The notes: a model not told the origin generated them from the sequence alone. DNA of 64,000 nt from Pannonibacter anstelovis (GCF_036881715.1 NZ_JBAKBF010000001.1:310001-374000), one strand, 5' to 3'. Counted from the stretch's first letter, positions 33,384 to 41,910 are shown. Program-made: numbers and translations.

Positions 33384-34622
33384 ATGAACACAGCTTCCGC
33401 AACAGGCACGATGGACAAGGCACAGGGCCAGAACCGCACTACGGATTTTGACGCTGCTGTCATTGGCGCGGGCCCGTCCGGCATGGCCGCTGCCCTTCTG
33501 CTGGCCAGACGGGGGCTGCGCACTGTTCTGGTAGCACCGGAGGTCAACACGAAAGACGCCCGCACCACGGCTCTGCTGCAGGCCTCGGTTGCCCTTCTCG
33601 ACGAAAACGGTATCTGGGACAAGCTCGCCGCCCGCTCGGCCCCGCTCGCTCACATGCGCCTCATCGACGACACCCGCCGCCTGATCCGCGCGCCCGAAAC
33701 CACGTTCGATGCCTCGGAACTGGGGCTTGAGGCCTTCGGCTACAATGTGCTGAACCGGGAGCTGAATGCGGAGCTGGAAGCTGCAATCAAAGCGGCTGAC
33801 GGCCTCACATGGATCAGGACCCGCCTTGCGAAGCTGGAGCCAGCCGGGACAGAAGTGCGCCTGGCGATGGAAGACGGTACCACGCTGACTGCGGCCCTTG
33901 CCGTGGGCGCCGATGGACGCAAGTCCATGGTGCGGCAGGCTGCCGGAATAGATGTCAGGGAATGGTCCTACCCGCAAATGGCGCTGGTGATGAACCTGGA
34001 GCATGACCGGCCGCATGGCTCGGTCTCCACCGAATTCCACACGGCCACCGGCCCCTTCACGCTGGTGCCGCTGCCGGGGCGCATGTCATCGCTCGTCTGC
34101 GTCGTCACGCCGGAAACAGCCACCCATCTCAAGGCGTATGAAGATGGCGCGCTGGCCCTGGAGCTGGAACGGCGCGCCCATTCGGTGCTCGGCGCCTTCC
34201 GCATCGCCAGCCCGCGTCAGGTCTATCCGCTGAGCGGAATGATTGCGAAGAAAGCCGCCGCCAACCGCTGTGCCCTCATCGGCGAGGCCGCCCATGTGTT
34301 TCCGCCCATCGGTGCGCAGGGACTCAATCTGGGCCTGCGCGATGTGGCCGATCTCGCCCGTATCGTAGGCGAGGCGAAGGCCCGCGGCGAGGATGTGGGC
34401 AGCGCCTTGACGCTCGCCCGCTATGACAGCGCCCGCAAGCCGGACATCACCAGCCGCACCACGGCGGTGGACCTCCTCAACCGCTCGCTGCTGACGGACA
34501 TGCTCCCCGTCCAGGCCCTGCGCTCCCTCGGCCTCTACGCCGCTGGCCGCTTCCCCCCCTTGCGCAAGTTCCTTATGCGCGAGGGGATCACGCCCAAGGC
34601 AACGCGGCTGCTGCCGTTCTAA
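33384..34622 (+). CDS. FAD-dependent monooxygenase, UbiH/COQ6 family
   Basis: A 412-residue flavoprotein monooxygenase. GAGPSGMAAAL (about residues 28-38) binds FAD, GADGRKS is the mid-domain motif, and ALIGEAAHVFPPIGAQGLNLG is the second FAD site (GEAAH instead of the more common GDAAH). It is most similar in pattern to UbiH/UbiF/UbiL enzymes that hydroxylate the ubiquinone ring. A start at 33384 is chosen, with only a weak ribosome site; Met at 33411 is possible. It stands alone, so a role in ubiquinone synthesis is inferred from family. It is divergent from the DUF2182 gene. Confidence 0.82.
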   Translation: MNTASATGTMDKAQGQNRTTDFDAAVIGAGPSGMAAALLLARRGLRTVLVAPEVNTKDARTTALLQASVALLDENGIWDKLAARSAPLAHMRLIDDTRRLIRAPETTFDASELGLEAFGYNVLNRELNAELEAAIKAADGLTWIRTRLAKLEPAGTEVRLAMEDGTTLTAALAVGADGRKSMVRQAAGIDVREWSYPQMALVMNLEHDRPHGSVSTEFHTATGPFTLVPLPGRMSSLVCVVTPETATHLKAYEDGALALELERRAHSVLGAFRIASPRQVYPLSGMIAKKAAANRCALIGEAAHVFPPIGAQGLNLGLRDVADLARIVGEAKARGEDVGSALTLARYDSARKPDITSRTTAVDLLNRSLLTDMLPVQALRSLGLYAAGRFPPLRKFLMREGITPKATRLLPF

Positions 34623-34646
34623 GGGACGCCCTTCCCCGCTTTCTTC

Positions 34647-34669
34647 ATGCCACGGCTTGATCGTGGCAT
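34647..34669 (+). terminator. Hairpin after the UbiH-like gene
   Basis: ATGCCACG at 34647-34654 pairs with CGTGGCAT at 34662-34669 around a 7-base loop, 25 bp beyond the monooxygenase stop. The downstream tract is TCATTCCC, not a T-run. It may terminate transcription or be one copy of a repeat, because ATGCCACGGCT recurs at 34718-34728 and, inverted, at 37274-37284. Confidence 0.5.
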
Positions 34670-34905
34670 TCATTCCCTGAAATCACCGCACGGGGACAGG
34701 CGCGGATGGACACCTGCATGCCACGGCTAGCTGCAACACCTCCGCGTCGACGCCCAGGTTTCACGCCATGTCCTGTAGTAGTTTCAGCCGTCAGCAGGAC
34801 TCAGACGGCACCGCACAAAATCAACCAAAGATACATTTTGCGTCTTTCGCAACCCAATCCAGAAGATGGCTCGTCAAACATCTCAACGAGAACGCTGAAC
34901 CAGAA

Positions 34906-34926
34906 TGACATCAAACTGTCATGTCA
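34906..34926. promoter_or_regulatory. Inverted repeat in the GGDEF-EAL promoter region
   Basis: TGACAT at 34906-34911 and ATGTCA at 34921-34926 with nine bases between, about 75 bp before the start codon. It could be an operator for an unknown dimeric regulator. Confidence 0.35.
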
Positions 34927-34999
34927 ATAATGTCGTTTATCCTCAAGTTCGAGGTGGGATGCGCACCGAATCCCCTTAAATGATTCTTTGAAAGACACT

Positions 35000-37159
35000 A
35001 TGACCCAGGCCGTTGCCCTTTCCGGTGATTTTACAGATGCCGTTATCGGCATGGAACAGGCAGCGGATGAAACCGGAATTTTCGCGGCGCTCCACACCGC
35101 CTGTGAGCGGATACTGGGGCCAACCCAGCTCGCCGGCTTCGTAACGGCCCTGAACAGACGCTCCATCCGCCAGGTTTTCTGCAAAGGCTTAGCTGACTTG
35201 CCAATGGAAGCAGTAGGCGCTTGGCTTGCGGGTGCGCAAAACCGGGAGCCTGAGCCGGGCGGAACCTCAGACCTTGAACCACCGGCATTTTACCGGCTTC
35301 ACAGTGACGGGCAGGTAATCGGCGGAGCCATCATGCGCTGCCCGCCGCTTGATGCCGGAAAGCAGGCGGTGCGTCAGCATCTCATCCGCCTGACAGCCAG
35401 CAGCCTGCGCACGCTGCAGCGCCAGAAGCTCACGCAGATGGTGCTGGAGGCACTGGAGCAAAGCGAGGAGGCCATCTCCTTTTACGATGAGGAAGATGGT
35501 GTGGTGTTTTCCAATCCGGCATACCACCGGGTCTTTCCGCATTATCCCGGGCGGCAAGGGCTGCTTGGGGCACGGCACCTAGATCTCTACAAGCTCGATC
35601 TTGAGGCTGGCATCATCGATGATCCCCTCGCCCGCACGAATCCCGATGCCTATCTCGCCGGGCGTGCCCAGCTCGCCAGCACGCTCGTTGATCACCATAG
35701 GGAAATCCAGACCCTTGGCGGCAGGACCTATATCTACTTCCGCATGAAGTCCAGAACAGGCGCCACCATGTCGCGCCGCATCGATATCACGGAACAGTGG
35801 CAGATCACGGCACAGCTGCGCGAGCGGGAGCGTGAACTGAAGGAACTTGTCTTCCGCGATGTACTGACGGGGCTGCACAACCGTGCCTTCCTGCGCCAGC
35901 ACATCACGGACGTTTCAGCCAGACTTGAGGCCGGTGAGATCAGCGGTTTCGCCGTGCTGCTGATCGATCTCAATGATTTCAAGGCTGTGAATGATGCCTA
36001 TGGGCATGACACCGGAGATCAGGTGCTCAAGGCCCTGGCAGAGCGGATCGCATCTGCCGGCGGAGGTGAACAGAGCACCATCGCCCGGCTTGGCGGTGAC
36101 GAGTTCGTCATCGTCCTGGAGAACCAGACCTCCAGAATGGCTCTGCGGTCACTGGCCCGCCAGCTGATTACCTGCATTGGCAGCCCATTGGAGTCCAACA
36201 CGCGGGTCTTCCGGATGGGATGCAGTATCGGCATTGCCATCGCCACCGGAGAACGCGCCATCCGACGTGATATTCTGGTTGATGCTGACGTTGCGATGTA
36301 CCACGCCAAGAGCCGCAAGTCGAAACGCAGCGATTACGCCTTCTTCCGGCCGATCATGCTGGATGAACTCAACAGCCGCCGGAATCTGGTTGCCGCATTG
36401 CGGGCAGCCGTTTCAGAGCAGAAGTTTGAACTGCATTACCAGCCCCGCTTTTGCACCATGACGCGCCGGCTGATTGGCTTCGAAGCGCTGCTGCGCTGGC
36501 GCAACCAGCACAACCGTCCCGTTCCCCCAAGCCGGTTCATTCCCATTCTGGAGGAAACAGGCCTGATCGATCAGGTGGGCGAATGGGTGCTTGCGACAGC
36601 CTGCGAACAGGCCAGCACATGGCCCGGCCATCTCAGCGTTGCCGTCAACGTCTCTCCGGTTCAGGTCGGCAATGCACGCTTTGCGCAGAAAGTCGCGGAC
36701 ATCCTTGCCCGGACCGGTCTACCGGCACAGCGGCTGGAGCTGGAAATCACGGAATCGGTGTTTCTGGACAACGAAAAGGCTGCGGTGGAACGGCTCAACG
36801 AATGGCGGGCTCTTGGCGTGCGGGTGGCGCTGGACGACTTCGGCAAAGGTTACTCGTCATTTGAGTATCTCAGCTGGGTGCCGGTCGACATTCTCAAGAT
36901 TGACCGGAGTTTCATTGCCCGTTTTGATCCCGATGACCCGAACCTGCGTGTCAGGGAGATCATGCACAGCATCATAGACCTTGGAAAATCTCTCGGCATG
37001 CTGGTGATTGCCGAGGGTGTCGAAAGAGAAGACCAGATGGAGCTTTTGCGCAGCATAGGCTGTCCACAGGTGCAGGGCTATCTTCTCGGCCAGCCTATGC
37101 CGCTTTCCGATGTTCTTCTCCTGCTGAACAGGATGGCGGAGCAGGTCTGCAGCCAGTAG
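35000..37159 (+). CDS. PAS-GGDEF-EAL cyclic-di-GMP signalling protein
   Basis: A 719-residue cytoplasmic protein with no membrane helices. An N-terminal GAF-like segment (about 1-140) is followed by PAS (about 150-255, SEEAISFYDEEDGVVFSNPAYH), a signalling helix, GGDEF (about 285-450, LGGDEFVIVLEN) and EAL (about 455-710). The GGDEF motif is intact, but I see no RxxD inhibitory site just upstream of it (GEQSTIARLGGDEF). The EAL domain keeps EALLRW, NVSPVQ, LEITES, LDDFGKGYSS and VIAEGVE, so phosphodiesterase activity is likely. It may make, degrade or switch between both. I chose ATG 35000 over the TTG 12 bp earlier. It is a single-gene unit. Confidence 0.93.
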   Translation: MTQAVALSGDFTDAVIGMEQAADETGIFAALHTACERILGPTQLAGFVTALNRRSIRQVFCKGLADLPMEAVGAWLAGAQNREPEPGGTSDLEPPAFYRLHSDGQVIGGAIMRCPPLDAGKQAVRQHLIRLTASSLRTLQRQKLTQMVLEALEQSEEAISFYDEEDGVVFSNPAYHRVFPHYPGRQGLLGARHLDLYKLDLEAGIIDDPLARTNPDAYLAGRAQLASTLVDHHREIQTLGGRTYIYFRMKSRTGATMSRRIDITEQWQITAQLRERERELKELVFRDVLTGLHNRAFLRQHITDVSARLEAGEISGFAVLLIDLNDFKAVNDAYGHDTGDQVLKALAERIASAGGGEQSTIARLGGDEFVIVLENQTSRMALRSLARQLITCIGSPLESNTRVFRMGCSIGIAIATGERAIRRDILVDADVAMYHAKSRKSKRSDYAFFRPIMLDELNSRRNLVAALRAAVSEQKFELHYQPRFCTMTRRLIGFEALLRWRNQHNRPVPPSRFIPILEETGLIDQVGEWVLATACEQASTWPGHLSVAVNVSPVQVGNARFAQKVADILARTGLPAQRLELEITESVFLDNEKAAVERLNEWRALGVRVALDDFGKGYSSFEYLSWVPVDILKIDRSFIARFDPDDPNLRVREIMHSIIDLGKSLGMLVIAEGVEREDQMELLRSIGCPQVQGYLLGQPMPLSDVLLLLNRMAEQVCSQ

Positions 37160-37329
37160 ACCGGATGATCACGCGCGCTGATGCGCGACGGGTTTACGGC
37201 ACGCTGCCGTTCTTCAGGCAGTCAAAGGCCTGCGAAGAAGGATCACCAAACCGGCCTCTCCCCGCCTCCGTCGAGCCGTGGCATGACGGGGATGGGTTGA
37301 GCGCCCCGGCCATATCCCCCAAATACAAA

Positions 37330-37357
37330 TCAGGCCCCCGGTTTCCCGGAGGCCTGA
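37330..37357 (-). terminator. Terminator of the carboxyspermidine operon
   Basis: TCAGGCC at 37330-37336 pairs with GGCCTGA at 37351-37357, with an inner CCGG/CCGG stem and one mismatch. On the minus strand the hairpin is followed by TTTGTATTTG, a T-rich tail, 23 bp after the dehydrogenase stop. It fits a Rho-independent terminator. Confidence 0.7.
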
Positions 37358-37380
37358 GAAGTTCTTGGCGGCAGTCCGGG

Positions 37381-38628
37381 TCAGGCCGTGAAGGGCCGGG
37401 TGCCGGAGGCGTCCTTGATTTCGGTCGGCAGGCCGATGCGGTTGAGGATGGCGAGGAAGGGTTTGGGGTCCAGCTCCTCGACATTCTTCATCGCGCCAAC
37501 GTCCCAGGTGCCATCAGCGATAAGCATGGCGGCAGCGACCGGCGGCACGCCGGCGGTGTAGCTGATGCCCTGCGAACCGACTTCGTTGTAGGCTTCCTTG
37601 TGGTCGGCCACATTGAAGACGAGCACTTCGGCTGGCTTGCCGTCCTTCTTGCCCTTCACCAGCGTGCCAATGCAGGTCTTGCCGGTGTAGTCGGGCGCAA
37701 GCGAGGACGGGTCCGGCAGCACGGCCTTGACCACCTTCAGCGGCACGACTTCCACGCCTTCCGCCGTCTTGACCGGCTGCTCGGACAGGAGGCCGAGGTT
37801 CTTCAGCACGGTGAAGACGTTGATGTAGTGATCGGAGAAGCCCATCCAGAAGCGCACGTCCGCCTGCGGATAGTTGGCAGAAAGCGAGTGTACCTCGTCA
37901 TGACCGGTCATGTATGTCTGCTGCTCGCCGACGACCGGCATGTCCCACACCTTGCCGACCTCGAACATCTTGTTCGACTGCCAGGCGCCCTGCTGCCAGG
38001 AATAGACCGTGCCGGTGAACTCGCGGAAGTTGATCTCCGGATCGAAGTTCGTGGAGAACCAGCGGCCATGCGAACCGGCGTTGATGTCGATGATATCGAT
38101 CGACTCCGGCTCGGTCACATATTCATCGATGGCGAGGCGCGCGTAGGCATTGACCACGCCCGGATCAAAGCCGACACCCAGAATGGCGGTGATGCCCTTC
38201 TCGGCGCAGCGCTCGCGGCGCTTCCACTCGTAATTGCCGTACCAGGGCGGCGTCTCGCAGATCTTCTTCGGGTCTTCGTGGATGGCCGTATCCATGTAGG
38301 CGGCACCGGTCTCGATGCAGGCTTCCAGCACGGTCATGTTGACGAAGGCGGAACCGACGTTGATGACGATCTGCACGCCAGTCTTGCGGATCAGGTCCGC
38401 AACGGCGGCACTGTCCATCGCATTGAGGGCATGGGCTTGAAGAACACCCTCGACCTTCAGGCTGCCTTTTTCGCGGACGCTGTCCAGAATCCGCTCACAC
38501 TTCGCAACGGTGCGCGAAGCAATATGAATGTCGCCGAGCAGGTCGTTGTTCTGCGCACATTTATGCGCGACAACCTGCGCTACGCCACCGGCGCCGATGA
38601 TGAGTACGTTGCGCTTCATTTCGCCCAT
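37381..38628 (-). CDS. Carboxynorspermidine/carboxyspermidine dehydrogenase (saccharopine dehydrogenase family)
   Basis: A 415-residue enzyme of the saccharopine-dehydrogenase fold, with an N-terminal NAD(P) motif IGAGGVAQVVAHKC. It should condense aspartate semialdehyde with a diamine (putrescine or 1,3-diaminopropane) and reduce the imine to a carboxy-polyamine. The length and the following nspC partner identify it over saccharopine reductase. AAGGAGG just upstream of the ATG at 38628 sets the start. The gene lies 50 bp after nspC on the same strand, so they form a two-gene operon for the alternative polyamine pathway. The exact chain length of the product cannot be told from sequence. Confidence 0.88.
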   Translation of the reverse strand: MGEMKRNVLIIGAGGVAQVVAHKCAQNNDLLGDIHIASRTVAKCERILDSVREKGSLKVEGVLQAHALNAMDSAAVADLIRKTGVQIVINVGSAFVNMTVLEACIETGAAYMDTAIHEDPKKICETPPWYGNYEWKRRERCAEKGITAILGVGFDPGVVNAYARLAIDEYVTEPESIDIIDINAGSHGRWFSTNFDPEINFREFTGTVYSWQQGAWQSNKMFEVGKVWDMPVVGEQQTYMTGHDEVHSLSANYPQADVRFWMGFSDHYINVFTVLKNLGLLSEQPVKTAEGVEVVPLKVVKAVLPDPSSLAPDYTGKTCIGTLVKGKKDGKPAEVLVFNVADHKEAYNEVGSQGISYTAGVPPVAAAMLIADGTWDVGAMKNVEELDPKPFLAILNRIGLPTEIKDASGTRPFTA

Positions 38629-38678
38629 AGTCCTCCTTGGGTCTCTAAGGGTTGTACAGCCTCAAGGTGAGGCTGAAG

Positions 38679-39776
38679 TCACGACAGGGCCGCCGTGAAA
38701 TCGTCATAGGTGAAATCCCGGGCAAGGCGCACGGAGCCGTCCAGCTCCTTCACCGCGATTGCCGGCATCTTCACGCCATTGAACCAGTTCTTCTTGACCA
38801 TGGTGTAGCCGGCCGCATCCTGGATGGAGAGCCGGTCACCGGCAGCCAGAGGCTTTTCAAAGCGGAACTCGCCGAAGATGTCGCCCGCAAGGCAGGACTT
38901 GCCGCAGACCATCCACTCGTGATCACCCGCATTGGGCTCGACCTTGGCACTCTGCCGGTAGATCAGCAGATCCAGCATATGCGCCTCGATGGAGCTGTCG
39001 ACGATGGCAAGGTTCTTGCCGTTGTGCAGCGTGTCCAGCACGGTCACTTCCAGCGTGGTGGATTTGGTGATCGCCGCTTCGCCGGGCTCCAGATAGACCT
39101 GCACTTCGTTTTCGCCCGCAAAGCGCTTCAGCCGCTCGGCGAACTTCTCCAGCGGATAGCCCTCGCCGGTGAAATGAATGCCGCCGCCGAGGCTTATCCA
39201 TTCCATCTGACGGATGAGGAATCCGAAACGCTGCTCGATATGGCCAAGCATGCCGTCGAACCGGTCGAAATCGGCGTTCTCACAGTTGTTGTGGAACATG
39301 AAGCCGGTAATCTTGTCCGCAGCCTTTGCGATCGTCTCCGGATCGTGCTCACCAAGACGCGAGAACGGGCGGGCCGGATCAGCCAGATCGAAATCCGAGG
39401 TCGAGACGCCCGGATTGACGCGCAGGCCGCGCACATGGTTCGCCGACTGGCTCTCGAAACGCTCGAGCTGGCCAATGGTGTTGAAGATGATCTTGTCGGA
39501 CGAGGCAATCACCTCGTCGATCTCATCCGGCGCATAGGCCACCGAATAGGCGTGTGTCTCGCCTGGGAACTTTTCCCGGCCGAGCTTCACCTCATAGAGC
39601 GACGACGAGGTGGTGCCGTCCATGTAGTTCGACATGAAATCGAACACGGACCAGGACGCAAAGCACTTCAGCGCCAGCAGCGACTTTGCGCCAGACGCCT
39701 CACGCAGCCATGCGATCTTCTCCATGTTCGGCAGAAGCTTCGACTTGTCGATCAGATAATAGGGGGTGGAAATCAT
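38679..39776 (-). CDS. nspC: Carboxynorspermidine/carboxyspermidine decarboxylase NspC
   Basis: A 365-residue PLP enzyme of the alanine-racemase-fold (fold III) decarboxylase group, which removes the carboxylate from carboxynorspermidine or carboxyspermidine. The PLP lysine lies in SLLALKCFASW (about residues 25-35). HNNCENADFDRFD, SLGGGIHFTGEGYP and LEPGEA are recognisable. The C-terminal catalytic Cys region is CGKSCLAGDIFGEF. The start at 39776 follows AAGGGCACGAG; the frame is open further upstream but without support. It precedes the matching dehydrogenase. Its leader contains a strong bulged hairpin that may be regulatory. Confidence 0.9.
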   Translation of the reverse strand: MISTPYYLIDKSKLLPNMEKIAWLREASGAKSLLALKCFASWSVFDFMSNYMDGTTSSSLYEVKLGREKFPGETHAYSVAYAPDEIDEVIASSDKIIFNTIGQLERFESQSANHVRGLRVNPGVSTSDFDLADPARPFSRLGEHDPETIAKAADKITGFMFHNNCENADFDRFDGMLGHIEQRFGFLIRQMEWISLGGGIHFTGEGYPLEKFAERLKRFAGENEVQVYLEPGEAAITKSTTLEVTVLDTLHNGKNLAIVDSSIEAHMLDLLIYRQSAKVEPNAGDHEWMVCGKSCLAGDIFGEFRFEKPLAAGDRLSIQDAAGYTMVKKNWFNGVKMPAIAVKELDGSVRLARDFTYDDFTAALS

Positions 39777-40153
39777 CTCGTGCCCTTTGCGGATCCGGTC
39801 CTGAGGACAGGGACAAAACCTGTTGCGGGGGCTGTACCCCCTTTGGCCGCAACACTCAATGAAAATCGGCGCCCAGGGATGATTTACGTGCCTTTTCCTC
39901 ACCAGATGGCAAATAGCACGGACGCAAGCCAAAGGCCTCATGACTGCTGCCGTGGTATAAAATGCAAGTTCCTTACCAAGGCTGCGCAAGAAAAATTCAC
40001 TCGCGCATTTTCAAGACATGGCACGTTAGACGCTTGCAGTGAGAAGCAAGAACGCTAGACGACCCGCTGCTACCAGGTTACGAAACGGCTTATGCGCTAA
40101 TCTTGAGCCAGCCAAGCAATCCATAAAAAGTATTCGTGAAGACGGCAGCGGCC
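39777..40153. other. Intergenic region upstream of nspC
   Basis: A 377-bp region between holC and nspC, both leftward, with no convincing gene. It includes the hairpin at 39821-39854, a GTCCT/AGGAC palindrome at 39798-39808, and AT-rich stretches (around 39990 and 40130) that may hold the nspC promoter. I could not place the promoter. Confidence 0.5.
39821..39854 (-). promoter_or_regulatory. Structured leader hairpin upstream of nspC
   Basis: On the minus strand TGTTGC pairs with GCAACA (6 bp), then a 7-base one-sided bulge, then GGGGG with CCCCC around a TACAG loop. It ends 44 bases before the nspC start. The strong, bulged stem is unusual for a plain leader and may control translation or transcript ending in response to polyamines. 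Function is inferred only. Confidence 0.45.
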
Positions 40154-40606
40154 TCAGGCCTTGCGCTCCCAGCCGCCACCATCGCGCTGCTGCCAATAGG
40201 TGACTTCCGCCCCCTGCCCCTTGAACAGCTTCCAGTGCTGACGCGCGTCCGCCAGAGCTTCCTGATCATTTCCGTCAAACATGACGACGACCCGGCCATA
40301 GCCATCGATGGGTGGCGGCACGGCCCGGTCCACCAGAAAGCGTACTTCCGCGCTGTTTGGATTGTCCTGTCCTACGGTGAGGAACACCGGCTGATGCTCG
40401 GGAAAGCCATCGGCAATGGTGCCATGCGGAAGGAACTCGTGATCGGAAAAGCTCCACAGGTGTGCATCCAGTGCCGCGCAACGCTCCTCAGATCCGCATT
40501 GCACCACCACCTTCCAGTCCCGCTCCAGACATTTCAGGAGAAGCCCCGGCAGCACCTCTTCCAGAGGCTGTCTTGTCAGATGGTAGAACAGGACTTCCGT
40601 GCTCAC
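40154..40606 (-). CDS. holC: DNA polymerase III chi subunit HolC
   Basis: A 150-residue protein of the HolC family, which links the clamp loader to single-strand DNA-binding protein at the replication fork. The family shows in EVLFYHLTRQPLEEVLPGLLLKCLERDWKVVV and DGNDQEALADARQHWKLFKGQGAEVTYWQQ. The start is GTG at 40606, with GAGGAATC upstream; no ATG fits the conserved N-terminus. It lies downstream of pepA in the same orientation, a common neighbourhood, although a PaiB-like gene and the small peptide unit intervene. Confidence 0.9.
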   Translation of the reverse strand: MSTEVLFYHLTRQPLEEVLPGLLLKCLERDWKVVVQCGSEERCAALDAHLWSFSDHEFLPHGTIADGFPEHQPVFLTVGQDNPNSAEVRFLVDRAVPPPIDGYGRVVVMFDGNDQEALADARQHWKLFKGQGAEVTYWQQRDGGGWERKA

Positions 40607-40966
40607 GGCTGATTCCTCACGTGTTTCCCGGCATTTGCCACGGTTTCGCACATCTGTGCCTGAAGTTGTACCCGCTCTTTCGATGCTGACGGACACCGGG
40701 AAAGGGCTCACCCTACGGGCAGCCTGCCCCCCGATTGCCCGCGTCAGCCACACCAGCGCCACAAAGGTGATGCCGCCGCGCAACATGCAGGGCCAATCCG
40801 GCAGAGTGTGACGTAACCGGATAGACAAGCCAACCCGCATCCAGCATTAACCGCTCGCAAATGCGCGGCTGGTACGGTGAACAAACCGGAAAACATTCAG
40901 GTCGATTCTGAATGAACCGGCGCAGAAGTTTCTGGGCCTTTCAGGCCCGATTTTCCGGGGGTTTGA
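40607..40966. other. Intergenic region before the small peptide gene
   Basis: About 360 bp with no convincing large gene. Near its right end it holds two inverted repeats: CATTCAG/CTGAATG at 40894-40914 and GGGCCT/AGGCCC at 40934-40948. Both lie just before the ribosome site of the 39-residue peptide gene and may belong to its leader. Confidence 0.5.
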
Positions 40967-41086
40967 ATGCTCGTTCGCGTTGCGTTGTTCTTTACGATGG
41001 TCATGGGTCTGGCCGGAGCGACTGCCGCACTCGGCCTGGTGGTGACGGAAAACACCACGCAGTGCCAGACCTACAAGGCCTGTTGA
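40967..41086 (+). CDS. 39-residue exported or membrane peptide, function unknown
   Basis: A short gene with GGGGG six bases before its ATG. The product begins MLVRVALFFTMVMGLAGATAA, one hydrophobic segment resembling a signal peptide or membrane anchor, and ends with VTENTTQCQTYKAC, two Cys spaced six apart. It could be a small membrane peptide, a secreted peptide or part of a regulatory transcript. Two inverted repeats lie upstream and a strong terminator 55 bp downstream, so it looks like a transcription unit of its own. I do not recognise a family, and expression is not proven. Confidence 0.55.
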   Translation: MLVRVALFFTMVMGLAGATAALGLVVTENTTQCQTYKAC

Positions 41087-41141
41087 GATCTGCGGCTTCT
41101 GCGCCGCACACTCTGCAGCCATCCTGTGAAGAAGCATATGG

Positions 41142-41171
41142 AAAACCCGCTGGAAAACCGGCGGGTTTTTT
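41142..41171 (+). terminator. Strong Rho-independent terminator
   Basis: AAAACCCGC at 41142-41150 pairs perfectly with GCGGGTTTT at 41161-41169 around a 10-base loop, and the T-run continues to 41171. It ends the small peptide transcript. On the minus strand the tail is weaker but may also serve the PaiB-like gene. Confidence 0.85.
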
Positions 41172-41217
41172 GTTGAAATCCTGTGGATAGCAGACGCTGG
41201 ATCTGACCTGCTGCGCC

Positions 41218-41838
41218 TCAATTACCGTTCTTGCGGCGCATCGCAGCTGCAAGCTCGTCATGGCCGCGCGCCGCAAATTCATCCGCAACCGCCCTGCGGT
41301 TCTCCCCGGGATGGTTCTGGTTCAGCTTGGATTTAGCCTCAACGCGTTCGATGGAGATTTCCAGCGCAACGATCTTGCCGGTCATGTCTTCAAGATAATC
41401 CGCAGGGGCATCCCCCATCTTCCAGGCCCCCTCCCCGTTCAGCGCCTTTTCGTGGCGGCTGGTCAGGAGGCTGACGATCCGGCGCTTGGCAGCGGCCTCC
41501 CGCAGCCAGCGGATATGTCCGTGGATATGCACCACCTGATAGTTCCAGGTCGGTACCGCCCGGTGCGTCTCGGATTTGCTGGGATACCAGTTCGGGCTGA
41601 CATAGGCATCTCCGCCCTGAAAAATGGCGAGCACCGGCGCTCCGTCCTGCACTTCGGTGTGCATGTCATTGGCCAGCGCCACATGTCCGGTAAGTTTGTC
41701 ACCGGACCGCAGCAGCGGCAAATGATTGGCGCAAAGTCCGCCCGGCGTGTCAGCCACCACCGCCGCCAGCGGGTGGGCGCTGATCAGGCGCTCGATTTCA
41801 TCCGGATCGGCCTCAGAAAAATGCGCGGGCGTATACAT
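41218..41838 (-). CDS. PaiB-family FMN-binding protein
   Basis: A 206-residue protein of the PaiB/FMN-binding negative regulator family. Its split-barrel fold is seen in MYTPAHFSEADPDEIERLI, ANHLPLL, GHVALAND, VLAIFQGGDAYVSPNWYPSK and PTWNYQVVHIHG. The family was named for a Bacillus regulator of proteases, but most members are uncharacterised and bind FMN. No DNA-binding domain is evident, so a regulatory role is doubtful. It lies 72 bp after pepA on the same strand and may be co-transcribed. The terminator at 41142-41171 lies just beyond its stop. Confidence 0.87.
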   Translation of the reverse strand: MYTPAHFSEADPDEIERLISAHPLAAVVADTPGGLCANHLPLLRSGDKLTGHVALANDMHTEVQDGAPVLAIFQGGDAYVSPNWYPSKSETHRAVPTWNYQVVHIHGHIRWLREAAAKRRIVSLLTSRHEKALNGEGAWKMGDAPADYLEDMTGKIVALEISIERVEAKSKLNQNHPGENRRAVADEFAARGHDELAAAMRRKNGN

Positions 41839-41910
41839 CGCGTTCCCCGGCAGAAGTGGAGCCGGGGCGGCAGCAGACAGGCCGCCGCCCCAAAACAGCT
41901 AAGAGCAATC

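Larger units (their letters stand above)
34623..34999. promoter_or_regulatory. Intergenic region upstream of the GGDEF-EAL gene
   Basis: About 377 bp with no convincing gene. It includes the hairpin at 34647-34669, a second ATGCCACGGCT at 34718-34728, a small TTGCG/CGCAA inverted repeat near 34840, and the TGACAT/ATGTCA repeat at 34906-34926. Its right half is relatively AT-rich, as expected of a promoter. Confidence 0.5.

Noticed and set aside
37165..38670. A 501-residue open frame on the plus strand
   Set aside because: It is antisense to the carboxyspermidine dehydrogenase gene and crosses that gene's terminator.
40912..41190. A 92-residue frame overlapping the small peptide gene
   Set aside because: It runs through the strong terminator at 41142-41171 and lacks a ribosome site; the 39-residue frame fits the signals better.
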